Origin: Chitinophagaceae bacterium
GTDB taxonomy: Bacteria; Bacteroidota; Bacteroidia; Chitinophagales; Chitinophagaceae
Direction: 5' to 3'
NCBI GenBank assembly: GCA_025351145.1
Contig: JANXWM010000649.1
Span: 1 to 7,274, forward strand
DNA: 7,274 nucleotides
Position numbers and translations under genes: made by a program. Numbering within the stretch: the stretch's first letter is position 1; each line of letters starts with the position of its first letter. The notes below the pieces were generated by a model. The model was not told the origin of the DNA, ran no database searches, and was given only the letters and a program-made list of their open reading frames with translations. Shown here piece by piece: positions 1 to 6,657 of the stretch.

Positions 1-16
1 CGCCATTCTTATTTAT

Positions 17-51
17 TCCTCAATCAATAATATGATTGGGGATTTTTTTTT
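17..51 (+). terminator. Intrinsic terminator for a convergent plus-strand gene
   Basis: A 10-bp stem (17-26 with 33-42, one T-G wobble, otherwise complementary) with a 6-base ATAATA loop is followed by a run of nine T on the plus strand (43-51). On the minus strand the stem is not followed by a T-run, so the signal is directional. It implies a plus-strand gene ending just left of the window and converging on the Moco operon. Bases 35-40 (ATTGGG) can alternatively pair with CCCAAT at 60-65. No corresponding minus-strand terminator for moeB was found in 1-201. Confidence 0.7.
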
Positions 52-122
52 GCTCATAACCCAATGAAAATAATCAAGAAATTTATTGCCGGCAAAAGTA
101 ATGCTCAACACTTACCCCAAAT

Positions 123-181
123 GTACAAGAGTGCGACGCAAGAGGCGATACCATGTAATACAAATGCTGGGCTCAAAAATT
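123..181 (-). repeat. Interspersed ~60-bp element, copy 1
   Basis: The terminal core TTGCGTCGCACTCTTGTAC (minus strand; 123-141) is identical to copy 2. A 28-base spacer separates it from TTTTTGAGCC. Here the ATGAGCC of copies 2 and 3 is reduced to TTGAGCC. It begins about 20 bases after the moeB stop, in the same orientation as the gene, and lies between moeB and the plus-strand terminator. Confidence 0.75.
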
Positions 182-201
182 GTATTAGTGAATAATAAAA
201 A

Positions 202-1254
202 TTATTGCTGTTCCATCCATGCTTTCATACCACCTTCCAAAGAATAAACATTGGCATCTTTCTTTTTTTCTTTTATCTTTTTTACGGCTTCCGCACTGCG
301 TTTACCGGAAGCGCAATAAAACAGAACGGGCTTATTTGTTTCAAATAAAATATCATCTTCTCCAAATGTATTTAACGGGATATGTTTACCGCCAATATTA
401 AATTTTGATCTTTCTTCGGTTGTGCGCACATCAATCAATTCGTACAAATCGAAATTGTTTTTCAGTTCATTTATTGAAACTGTTGGTACAATAAAAGTTG
501 CAGCTATTTGCGTAATATTTATTTTGCTTATGGTTCCAATTTTTATGATGCGGCTTTGTAAAGTTTGTGCATCAAGCATTAATATTTTACCTGCCAGCAA
601 TTCCCCAATTCCTGTAATATATTTAATTACTTCATTGGCCTGCATGCAACCAATAATGCCCGCTAACGTAGGCAGCACGCCACCTTCAGCGCAATTGGGG
701 ATTTGTGAACCGTCCACATCAGGAAATACATCGCGGTAATTTGGCGTTCTTGTTCCGTCTTCATTTGCAATGTTCCAAACACCCACTTGACCTTCGTACT
801 GATAGATGGCGCCATACACCAAAGGCTTGTTCAGCAAAACACATGCATCGTTGAGTAAATAACGTGTATCGAAATTATCGGTGCCATCGAGAATGATATC
901 AAAGTCTTTAAGAAGATCCATTGCATTATCAGAAGTAATTCTTTGTTCAATGGCAACAACATTGATCTGTGGGTTTTGTAATTGTAATTTTCCTGTTGCG
1001 ATGAGCACTTTTTTTTTGCCAACTTCTGAAGGAGTGTATAATATTTGCCGGTGTAGATTTCCAATGGAAACAGTATCATCATCTGCAATGGCCAATGTTC
1101 CAATTCCCGCTGCCACTAAATATTGCGCAGAAGGGCAACCGAGGCCACCTGCGCCAACAATCAGCACTTTTGCTTTTTGTAATTTTTGCTGAGTGGTTTC
1201 ATCAAAACCCGGCAGGTTGATCTGGCAACTGTATCGTAAGAGTTCGGGTTGCAT
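202..1254 (-). CDS. moeB: MoeB/ThiF-family E1-like adenylyltransferase fused to a rhodanese domain
   Basis: MoeB activates the C-terminal glycine of the sulfur carrier MoaD by adenylation; a fused rhodanese can supply sulfur. In 350 residues, the ThiF/MoeB domain (~1-240) shows LRYSCQINLPGF (6-17), GAGGLGCPS (34-42, nucleotide loop), ADDDTVSIGNLHRQ (57-70, ATP site), DGTDNFDTRYLLND (123-136) and NCAEGGVLPTLAG (187-199, Cys188 at the conserved catalytic-Cys position). The rhodanese domain (~262-350) has LIDVRTTEE (273-281) and the active-site loop CASGKRS (314-320, Cys314). Neither zinc CxxC pair is present: the first position reads NYRD (172-175) and the linker after the E1 domain has no Cys. 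I chose the ATG at 1252-1254, 1 bp after the mobA stop; a GTG at 1266 would add four residues. The Moco context favours MoaD over ThiS as partner, but neither carrier is in the window. Confidence 0.9.
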   Translation of the reverse strand: MQPELLRYSCQINLPGFDETTQQKLQKAKVLIVGAGGLGCPSAQYLVAAGIGTLAIADDDTVSIGNLHRQILYTPSEVGKKKVLIATGKLQLQNPQINVVAIEQRITSDNAMDLLKDFDIILDGTDNFDTRYLLNDACVLLNKPLVYGAIYQYEGQVGVWNIANEDGTRTPNYRDVFPDVDGSQIPNCAEGGVLPTLAGIIGCMQANEVIKYITGIGELLAGKILMLDAQTLQSRIIKIGTISKINITQIAATFIVPTVSINELKNNFDLYELIDVRTTEERSKFNIGGKHIPLNTFGEDDILFETNKPVLFYCASGKRSAEAVKKIKEKKKDANVYSLEGGMKAWMEQQ

Positions 1255-1255
1255 T

Positions 1256-2410
1256 TTAAAAAGCACTGATTTTATTTTGTAATAATTCCTTTGCTTTTAT
1301 AAGCTCTTCTTCTGTATTCACATTCATTAACTTTTCCGGATGCTGTGCTTTAATTATTTCCACATTATTGTTGCTTAATACTTTTCGCGGACAGCTATAA
1401 CCCTGCGCTAAAAACGAAAGAAGAATGGGATATGCTTTAGGCTCCCAAATGGTAATTAATGGTTCTGGCAAACTATCATGCGGACTTTCAAATGTTGTTG
1501 CAATCGTTGAAGTATTTCTGTGATCAATTAAATATTGCAGCGTAGCTTCGTCAAGCAAAGGCAAATCGCTTGCGGCTACAAGCCAGGCTGAATCAGGGTT
1601 TTCGCGGAATGCAGAAAGTATTGCTCCGTAAGGGCCAAGACCGGTGAATGTATCTTCAATAGTTTTATAATTCGTTATCCCGTATTGCTGATCTGCACGG
1701 CAGGAAATAAAAACATCACTGCAAGTTTCTTTAAGTATATCAGCCATAAAATCACGCTGTTCTTTGCCGTGCCATTCAATTTTCGTTTTATCAAAACCCA
1801 TTCTTACACTTTTACCTCCGGCAAGTACAAGGCCGTTTAAAACAGGAATTGATTGCTCCATTTGCTTTTCAAAAAAAGCAATAATATTATCGGTTTCATT
1901 AAGGCTCAAAACAGAAATAGATTGCCAGTTGGGAACAGCTTCTTTTACAAAATCGAAAATACCATCAACGTTTTCGTTTAATAAAATCAACTGAACATTT
2001 TTTAATTGATCAATTCTTTTCAACAACGAAGCTTCTTTTATTTTATCGATCACCACAATTTGTTTCGCCGCTTCGTTATGATTGCCATTAACAAGTATTA
2101 AATCTGTTTCATTAAACAGTTGATGATATTGAAACTTATCCAACTCATTCGCGTACCTGAATTCTTTATAAGAAATTTTATCTGTGTATTCCACAAATGC
2201 CTGCTGTGTATGCATTGCAGCGTTTTGATCTTTATGATCTGCATCCACATAAGCGCATTTATATTTTGCCGATAGTATTCTCATTACATTATCCGCCAAT
2301 GTTTTTATATTGGTGCATGTTGTACCAACAATTGCAAATTCATTGCGGCCAAAATTACCCAACAATGGCTTTGCAATATCGCTGTGTTTTTTATGCTCTT
2401 TTGAAATCAT
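1256..2410 (-). CDS. mobA: MobA-type Moco nucleotidyltransferase with N-terminal degenerate MobB-like domain
   Basis: The 384-residue product is about twice the length of classical MobA (~190-200). Residues ~190-384 form the MobA domain, which transfers a nucleotide (GMP in MobA proper) from NTP to molybdopterin. It has LAGGKSVRMGFDK (196-208, binding loop), GLGPYGAI (257-264), ASDLPLL (280-286, metal-binding Asp282), PEPLITIW (315-322) and NVNTEEEL (363-370). LAGG rather than LAAG favours a guanylyltransferase over the cytidylyltransferase MocA. Residues ~20-185 look like a MobB-type P-loop fold: a beta strand with AIVGTTCTNIKT (26-37), YVDADHKDQN (54-63) and DLILVNGNHNEAAKQIVVID (103-122). 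The P-loop lacks GKT/GKS, so GTP binding is doubtful; this domain assignment is inference from pattern order. The start is supported by a strong Shine-Dalgarno site. It overlaps moaC by 20 bp and ends 1 bp before moeB. Confidence 0.88.
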   Translation of the reverse strand: MISKEHKKHSDIAKPLLGNFGRNEFAIVGTTCTNIKTLADNVMRILSAKYKCAYVDADHKDQNAAMHTQQAFVEYTDKISYKEFRYANELDKFQYHQLFNETDLILVNGNHNEAAKQIVVIDKIKEASLLKRIDQLKNVQLILLNENVDGIFDFVKEAVPNWQSISVLSLNETDNIIAFFEKQMEQSIPVLNGLVLAGGKSVRMGFDKTKIEWHGKEQRDFMADILKETCSDVFISCRADQQYGITNYKTIEDTFTGLGPYGAILSAFRENPDSAWLVAASDLPLLDEATLQYLIDHRNTSTIATTFESPHDSLPEPLITIWEPKAYPILLSFLAQGYSCPRKVLSNNNVEIIKAQHPEKLMNVNTEEELIKAKELLQNKISAF

Positions 2411-2867
2411 TTTTCCCTCCTTTTTTTTGCATCAGCTTTGTTTCTTTTATTACAATATCGTGGCTCAAAGCTTTGCACATATCATAAACTGTAAGTGCCG
2501 CAATACTCGCTCCCACTAAGGCTTCCATCTCAATACCAGTTTTCGCAGTAACGCTTGCAGTGCATTCAATCACCAATTCTTTTTGTTTATTTATTTCAAT
2601 CGTAATGCTGCAGTTTTCCAAACCGAGCGTATGACACAGTGGAATCAATTCTCCTGTTTTTTTTGAAGCCATAATGCCCGCAATAATTGCTGTTTGAAAC
2701 ACGGAACCTTTCTTTGTTTGTATATCTCGTTCTATCAATTTCGCCAGCACTTCATCCGGTAAATGCACAATGCTCCTTGCAACCGCAATGCGGTGTGAGA
2801 TTTGCTTTGCGCCTACATCTACCATGGTGGCTTTTCCTTTATCATCTATATGTGTAAAGTCGTTCAT
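2391..2867 (-). CDS. moaC: Cyclic pyranopterin monophosphate synthase MoaC
   Basis: MoaC converts the MoaA product 3',8-cyclo-GTP to cyclic pyranopterin monophosphate. The 158-residue product matches the family's ~160 and contains FTHIDDKGKATMVDVG (4-19), KKGSVFQTA (52-60, Lys53 as a catalytic-lysine candidate), GELIPLCHTL (72-81, His79), TGIEMEALVGAS (110-121), TVYDMCKA (126-133, Asp129 and Lys132) and a C-terminal KKGGKNDFK. I chose the ATG at 2865-2867, preceded by an A-rich leader. A GTG at 2918 would add 17 residues, but these come from the repeat copy in the gap and have no counterpart in MoaC. The 3' end overlaps mobA by 20 bp, and the mobA Shine-Dalgarno site lies inside the last moaC codons, indicating translational coupling. 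Confidence 0.97.
   Translation of the reverse strand: MNDFTHIDDKGKATMVDVGAKQISHRIAVARSIVHLPDEVLAKLIERDIQTKKGSVFQTAIIAGIMASKKTGELIPLCHTLGLENCSITIEINKQKELVIECTASVTAKTGIEMEALVGASIAALTVYDMCKALSHDIVIKETKLMQKKGGKNDFKRA
2416..2423 (-). promoter_or_regulatory. Shine-Dalgarno site for mobA within moaC
   Basis: The minus strand reads AAAGGAGG, followed after 5 bases (GAAAA) by the ATG of mobA (2408-2410). The site is encoded by the Lys-Gly-Gly codons near the moaC C-terminus. It is the strongest ribosome-binding site in the window and supports the mobA start and the full-length N-terminal extra domain. Confidence 0.75.
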
Positions 2868-2871
2868 TTTA

Positions 2872-2928
2872 TTTTGTGTACTTAGCTGTATTGCTACTAT
2901 TAAACTTCGTTGTGTCACTCACTTGTAC
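2872..2928 (+). repeat. Degenerate, inverted copy 4 of the interspersed element
   Basis: TTGTGTCACTCACTTGTAC at 2910-2928 on the plus strand aligns without gaps to the terminal core of copies 1 and 2 at 15 of 19 positions. The preceding spacer (TATTGCTACTATTAAACTTCG) matches copy 2's spacer at 16 of 21 positions, again ungapped. The region before that begins with a T-run, as in the other copies, though more weakly conserved (10 of 17). It occupies most of the 76-bp moeA-moaC gap and is the only near-full copy on the plus strand. Confidence 0.6.
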
Positions 2929-2943
2929 TTTCTGTAATTCTAT

Positions 2944-4152
2944 TCACCATTGCCCACCGGGTGTGAATGACCAAACAGGAAACACTTCTCCTTTTGTAAA
3001 ACTATTCCGTTTTAATGGAAGTTCCATAAATGCATCTGTGTCTATCAAATTGGCAAAGTCGCCGGAGCCATTACCTGTAATTGGCTTAGCTAATAATTGC
3101 CCTCTTTCATTCATGCTTAATTTAACCTGTAAAAAATACTGCAGCACAGGTGTAAAAACATAATCTTCATCCAACACTGCGTAGATTTTTTGTTTTGAAA
3201 CGTTTAATGACTCTTCCAGCCACAAACAGCAATAACGGCGAAGGCACATAAACGTAGAAACCGGGTTTCCAGGAAAAGCAAAAACCAAAACACCATTGCC
3301 GTGTTTGCCAAACCAAAATGGTTTCCCCGGTCTTTGCTGTACTTTATGAAACAGTTTTTTTACGCCTGTTTCTTCAAGTGCCTTTGGTATATAATCAAAT
3401 TTCCCTTCTGATACCCCGCCGCTTAAAATGATCACATCGTATTGCTGTAAGCAATTTTCAATTTGTTGTTTTGTAATTGCTGAATCATCGGGAATGTGAA
3501 TCATGTCTGCATTGATACAATACTGTTGCAATACTGCTTTTATCGTATAATTATTTGAACGCCTTATCTGGAAAGCATTCGGCATTTCATCTACATCCAC
3601 CACTTCATCACCAGAAGAAATGATGACAACTTTAGGTAATTGTTTTACCAGTAAATCTCTTTTGCCTACAGATGCGGCAATGCTAATCAGTGCCGGTGTT
3701 ATTACTTGACTGGCTGCTGCAACAAGATCATCTTTATGTTTATCAATCCCCTTTAAATGAATACTTTGACCTTTGCTAACAGCTTCTGTTTTTACTGTTG
3801 CAATTCCATCTTTTATTTCAAGGTCTTCATATCTTATTACGGTATTTGTTGTACAAGGTAATGCTGCACCGGTCATAATCTCAATACATTCAGAGGGATC
3901 ATTGATCTCGAAAGTCGTTTCGCCGGCAGCTTGTGTTGCGATAATTTTAAATGAGCGTATTCCATTTTTAAAGGCATCAAAATTTATGGCAATGCCATCC
4001 ATTGTAACACGGTTGTATGGAGGAAAATCACGATCTGCTTTTAAGCCCTCGACCAATACACGGCCCAAAGCATTTTCGAAATAAATGCTTTCTGTGCCGT
4101 AATCTTTTGTTTCTGCCAAAACAATTTTTGTTGCCTCTTCTACGGTGGTCAT
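2944..4152 (-). CDS. moeA: Molybdopterin molybdenumtransferase MoeA
   Basis: MoeA inserts molybdenum into adenylylated molybdopterin in the cytoplasm. The 402-residue product is close to the usual ~410 and shows the family motifs in order: PPYNRVTMDGIA (44-55, Asp52), GAALP (95-99), GDE (181-183), RSNNYTIKAVL (198-208), GGVSEGKFDYI (245-255), QQRPGKPFWFG (272-282), PGNPVS (294-299) and a C-terminal domain with NGSGDFANL (361-369). GGVSEG differs from the more common GGVSVG. I chose the ATG at 4150-4152, giving MTTVEEATKI, the typical MoeA beginning. The frame is open upstream to a TTG at 4230, but those 26 extra residues (MLRRTLVRSEQ...) come largely from the repeat element. No Shine-Dalgarno site is seen. 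The gene is flanked by element copies 2 and 4 in opposite orientation. Single-gene MoeA without an obvious mogA neighbour is common. Confidence 0.96.
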   Translation of the reverse strand: MTTVEEATKIVLAETKDYGTESIYFENALGRVLVEGLKADRDFPPYNRVTMDGIAINFDAFKNGIRSFKIIATQAAGETTFEINDPSECIEIMTGAALPCTTNTVIRYEDLEIKDGIATVKTEAVSKGQSIHLKGIDKHKDDLVAAASQVITPALISIAASVGKRDLLVKQLPKVVIISSGDEVVDVDEMPNAFQIRRSNNYTIKAVLQQYCINADMIHIPDDSAITKQQIENCLQQYDVIILSGGVSEGKFDYIPKALEETGVKKLFHKVQQRPGKPFWFGKHGNGVLVFAFPGNPVSTFMCLRRYCCLWLEESLNVSKQKIYAVLDEDYVFTPVLQYFLQVKLSMNERGQLLAKPITGNGSGDFANLIDTDAFMELPLKRNSFTKGEVFPVWSFTPGGQW

Positions 4153-4208
4153 TATCGTGAATTGTGATAGTAATTGTTGAATGTGTTTTGCCGCTTCTTG
4201 TTCTGAAC

Positions 4209-4267
4209 GTACAAGAGTGCGACGCAACAAAGAATCATAGTAGTAATATAGTTTGGCTCATAAAAAA
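4209..4267 (-). repeat. Interspersed ~60-bp element, copy 2
   Basis: On the minus strand a T-run plus ATGAGCC starts at the moaA stop codon. A 27-base spacer follows, then the terminal core TTGCGTCGCACTCTTGTAC (4209-4227 on the plus strand), identical over 19 bases to copy 1. It fills about half of the 116-bp moaA-moeA gap and would lie in the moeA mRNA leader. Its core in one frame encodes LRRTLV, which extends the moeA reading frame upstream artificially. Confidence 0.8.
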
Positions 4268-4268
4268 T

Positions 4269-5258
4269 CTATCCTCCAATTGTTGCCATGCTCTCATGCA
4301 CGGGTCCCTTTTCTTTGCGTAATTGCTCTGCTTCAAAGCCGTCTTTTGCACGGTGGTTTAACGCATTTAATAATTGCGCTGCAATCTCCTGATCGCTCAA
4401 ACCCTTTCGCATTAAGTCTTTCAGGTTAAGCACACCGCCATCGTACAGGCATGTGTTTAACATTCCCTGTGGCGTTAAACGGATGCGGTTACAAGTGCCG
4501 CAGAATGTGCGTGAATACGCTGCGATGATGCCTACATTTCCTTTATGGCCGGGAATATGATAATTGTAAGATGTGGAATTTGGCGCATCAACAAGCTTCT
4601 CAATGTTTGGAAATTTCTCCTCTATCTTTCTTAAAATTCGCATGTAATGCCAGTGCAAATGTGAGTAGTGGTTACCCTCGCCATTGAACGGCATCTCTTC
4701 AATAAAGCGTACACTTACCGGGAGATTTTTTGTGAGTTCAACCAATGGAATAATATCATCAATATTTTTTCCATCCATTACCACGGCATTGATTTTTACA
4801 TCAATTTCATGTTTGAGCAACTGTTCAAATGTTTCCAGTACTGCGGGCAATTCATCCCTTCTTGTAATGGAGAAAAATTTGTTGCGGTCAAGTGTATCCA
4901 TGCTAAGGTTCACAGATTTTACACCGATCTTTTTTAGTTCGGGAACGTGCGGTGCAGTGAGTACGCCGTTTGTTGTAAGCGTAAGTTGCTTTAGTCCATT
5001 GAGCTTCGAAAGCGATGTAAGCAACTGCATGATATCTTTTCTTACAAAAGGCTCTCCGCCTGTTATACGGATTTTTTCAACTCCCATATTTACCATCAAA
5101 GAACAGATGCGCATCATCTCTTCATAACTCATCAACTCTGTGCGTGAAAGCCAGTCAAGACCTTGTTCCGGCATACAATAAAAGCAGCGCAGGTTGCAGC
5201 GGTCTGTAACCGCAAGCCGCACATAATTTATTTTTCTGCCGTGATTATCTGTAAGCAC
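4269..5258 (-). CDS. moaA: GTP 3',8-cyclase MoaA (radical SAM)
   Basis: MoaA uses S-adenosylmethionine and two 4Fe-4S clusters to rearrange GTP to 3',8-cyclo-GTP, the first committed Moco step, with MoaC completing cyclic pyranopterin monophosphate. The 329-residue product has the N-terminal radical-SAM triad Cys21-x3-Cys25-x2-Cys28, within TDRCNLRCFYCMPEQG, and the GGEP motif at 67-70. The second cluster site is Cys253-x2-Cys256-x13-Cys270 (FCGTCNRIRLTPQG onward). It also has the conserved C-terminal double glycine (MATIGG), required for activity in studied homologues. The length is normal for the family. The start is GTG (5256-5258), chosen because it has a good Shine-Dalgarno site and gives the usual short lead into GRKINYVRLAVTDRC. 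It lies 18 bp after xdhC; its TAG stop directly abuts repeat copy 2. Confidence 0.97.
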   Translation of the reverse strand: MLTDNHGRKINYVRLAVTDRCNLRCFYCMPEQGLDWLSRTELMSYEEMMRICSLMVNMGVEKIRITGGEPFVRKDIMQLLTSLSKLNGLKQLTLTTNGVLTAPHVPELKKIGVKSVNLSMDTLDRNKFFSITRRDELPAVLETFEQLLKHEIDVKINAVVMDGKNIDDIIPLVELTKNLPVSVRFIEEMPFNGEGNHYSHLHWHYMRILRKIEEKFPNIEKLVDAPNSTSYNYHIPGHKGNVGIIAAYSRTFCGTCNRIRLTPQGMLNTCLYDGGVLNLKDLMRKGLSDQEIAAQLLNALNHRAKDGFEAEQLRKEKGPVHESMATIGG

Positions 5259-5265
5259 TTTTTCG

Positions 5266-5272
5266 CTCCTTA
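5266..5272 (-). promoter_or_regulatory. Shine-Dalgarno site for moaA
   Basis: The minus strand reads TAAGGAG, then 7 bases (CGAAAAA), then the GTG start of moaA. No ATG lies in frame between the preceding xdhC stop and this GTG, so the site fixes the unusual start codon. Clear Shine-Dalgarno sites are uncommon in Bacteroidota; only this one and the mobA site stand out here. Confidence 0.75.
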
Positions 5273-5276
5273 ATTT

Positions 5277-6377
5277 TTAATTTCCATAAATCGTTCCTTC
5301 CCTTAATCGCAAGCTCATTCCATTTCTTCCTGCAAATACGCTGCGTATTTCTGCACAAATTGATAATGCAATTTCTTCGGGTGTAGCGGCGCCAATATCC
5401 AAACCGGCGGGTGAAAAAATCCTTTGCATATCCATTTCATTTATGGGTTTACCTTCCAGCATCATCGCATCAAACATTTTCTGGCTGCGTTTGCGCGGAC
5501 CAAGTAAACCAATATACCTGCCATTTTTTTTGAGCGCCTGTTGCAAGTTACTAAGATCTGTTTTGTAATCGTGCGCCATTAATACCGTAGCTGTATAAGC
5601 GTCTGTTAAAGGTTGTTCGCCGCTTTTATTATCAATCAGTTTTGCGCCTGCTGCAAACAAATATTTATCCGCTTTCTGCAGGTTCATTATTACGGTTACA
5701 TCCCAGCCCAATTCCCTTGCGCAACGCACCAAAGGATATACATCATAATTGCCGCCAAATAATAAAAGATGTGTTACAGGCAGCAGCACTTCTATAAATA
5801 TTTTAATACCTGTTTCTTCATAAATGATGGTAGCCGAAGATTGTTTGTGCAGGCAACGGTGAATATCATTCAGTACATCAAATACAATTTTCTTTGCTGG
5901 GAAAAGATTACTGAATGCCCCGTCATTTTCATACACAATTGTTTGGCCAAGCAGGTTTATTTCGTTGCACGATGTTATACAAACAACGGCCCGCGGCTCC
6001 CTTGTTTCTGTAAGTGCAGATAATATTTGTACCGGGTTATTTTCACCTGCTCCATGAAGCGGTATAAACAGCACATCAATTATTCCATTGCAGCCAAGCC
6101 CAACGCCAATTTGTGCGCCATCATCCTGCGTGGTATCGTAGGTAATAACGCTCGGTTTATCCTGCACAATTGCTTTTTGTGCACGCCGCAGTGCATCGCC
6201 TTCCAGGCAGCCGCCGCTAATGCCGCCGAGGTAAGTGCCGTTATCAAGCACCAGCATCCTTGCGCCTGTTCTGCGGTACGATGATCCCTCCACTTTTACA
6301 ACGGTTGCAAGCGCCGCTTTTGTCGTAAAAAAATCAATTGTGTTGTATGCGGCAATAATTGCTTTTATCTCTTTCAT
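5277..6377 (-). CDS. xdhC: XdhC/CoxI family molybdenum-cofactor maturation protein
   Basis: This family binds Moco and promotes its sulfuration and insertion into xanthine-dehydrogenase-type enzymes in the cytoplasm. The 366-residue product has both domains. The N-terminal XdhC/CoxI domain carries GSSYRRTGARMLV (31-43), GGISGGCLEGD (51-61, Cys57) and GVGLGCNG (91-98, Cys96). The C-terminal Rossmann domain starts at about residue 203, with AHDYKTDL (268-275), GLLGPRKRSQK (290-300) and SPAGLDIGAATPEEIALSI (322-340). The Rossmann glycine motif reads FGGNYD (207-212), with Asn where a third Gly is more usual. The ATG start (6375-6377) follows an A-rich leader without a Shine-Dalgarno site. It ends 18 bp before moaA and is probably co-transcribed with it. 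No xdhA/xdhB-type dehydrogenase subunits are visible, so the client enzyme must be encoded elsewhere. Confidence 0.9.
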   Translation of the reverse strand: MKEIKAIIAAYNTIDFFTTKAALATVVKVEGSSYRRTGARMLVLDNGTYLGGISGGCLEGDALRRAQKAIVQDKPSVITYDTTQDDGAQIGVGLGCNGIIDVLFIPLHGAGENNPVQILSALTETREPRAVVCITSCNEINLLGQTIVYENDGAFSNLFPAKKIVFDVLNDIHRCLHKQSSATIIYEETGIKIFIEVLLPVTHLLLFGGNYDVYPLVRCARELGWDVTVIMNLQKADKYLFAAGAKLIDNKSGEQPLTDAYTATVLMAHDYKTDLSNLQQALKKNGRYIGLLGPRKRSQKMFDAMMLEGKPINEMDMQRIFSPAGLDIGAATPEEIALSICAEIRSVFAGRNGMSLRLREGTIYGN

Positions 6378-6454
6378 AATTTTTAAATCAGTAAAAGTTA
6401 ATCACTTTATTTTAATTTTTATTGATACCGGCTAATCTTTTTATGGCATCCCGG

Positions 6455-6465
6455 TTGCGTCGCAA
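6455..6465 (+). repeat. Isolated copy of the element's palindromic core
   Basis: TTGCGTCGCAA on the plus strand repeats the first 10 bases of the interspersed element's terminal core, which then diverges (AATCACTTTGT against CTCTTGTAC). The T-run and ATGAGCC part is not found at the usual spacing. It is oriented opposite to copy 3, on the far side of the REPIN-like repeat. It is either a decayed or truncated copy or an independent occurrence of a short palindrome. Confidence 0.35.
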
Positions 6466-6541
6466 TCACTTTGTCTGTATATCAATGAGCATCTTCAGTA
6501 TCACTGTGCAATTGCCTTTTCATTTTTTGACTGTATCATGG

Positions 6542-6644
6542 TCGTCATTGCGAGGAACGAAGCAATCCCTTGCCGTGCTTGATTGCTGCCCATCAATTAT
6601 AAACATTTTGCCAGGAGATTGCTTCGGCGGCCTCGCAATGACGA
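6542..6644. repeat. REPIN-like inverted repeat (REP doublet)
   Basis: The left arm (6542-6567) and right arm (6617-6644) are inverted copies. The outer 14 bases, TCGTCATTGCGAGG, pair perfectly; so do the inner 9 bases, GAAGCAATC; a 3-by-5-base internal bulge lies between them. The central loop is 49 bases (6568-6616). As RNA or single-stranded DNA this would form a long hairpin. The arm motif resembles the REP family (CATTGCGAGG...GAAGCAATC) that I recall from many unrelated bacteria, where REP doublets are mobilised by TnpA-REP (RAYT) transposases. No transposase gene is in the window, so the copy would be non-autonomous. It may also limit read-through between modC and xdhC, which is inference. 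Confidence 0.8.
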
Positions 6645-6657
6645 TGTGCGTATTGCA

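Noticed and set aside
86..95. Perfect 10-bp palindrome TTGCCGGCAA
   Set aside because: It has no loop and no T-run, so it is not a terminator. A single short palindrome in non-coding DNA is not enough to call an operator.
881..1192. Plus-strand reading frames lying inside moeB and the other genes
   Set aside because: They are antisense shadows of well-supported minus-strand genes. None shows family motifs or an independent ribosome-binding site.
2868..2918. N-terminal extension of MoaC from a GTG codon
   Set aside because: The extra 17 residues are translated from the inverted repeat copy in the gap. The ATG at 2867 starts right before the conserved THID motif.
4153..4230. N-terminal extension of MoeA from a TTG codon
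   Set aside because: The first residues (LRRTLV) derive from repeat copy 2, and MoeA proteins normally begin close to MTTVEEA. The ATG at 4152 gives the family-typical length.
6378..6541. Possible Moco or molybdate riboswitch, or a promoter, upstream of xdhC
   Set aside because: I saw no extended conserved stem architecture and no good TTTG / TAnnTTTG promoter pair, only a weak TAACTTTT, so neither is listed as a feature.
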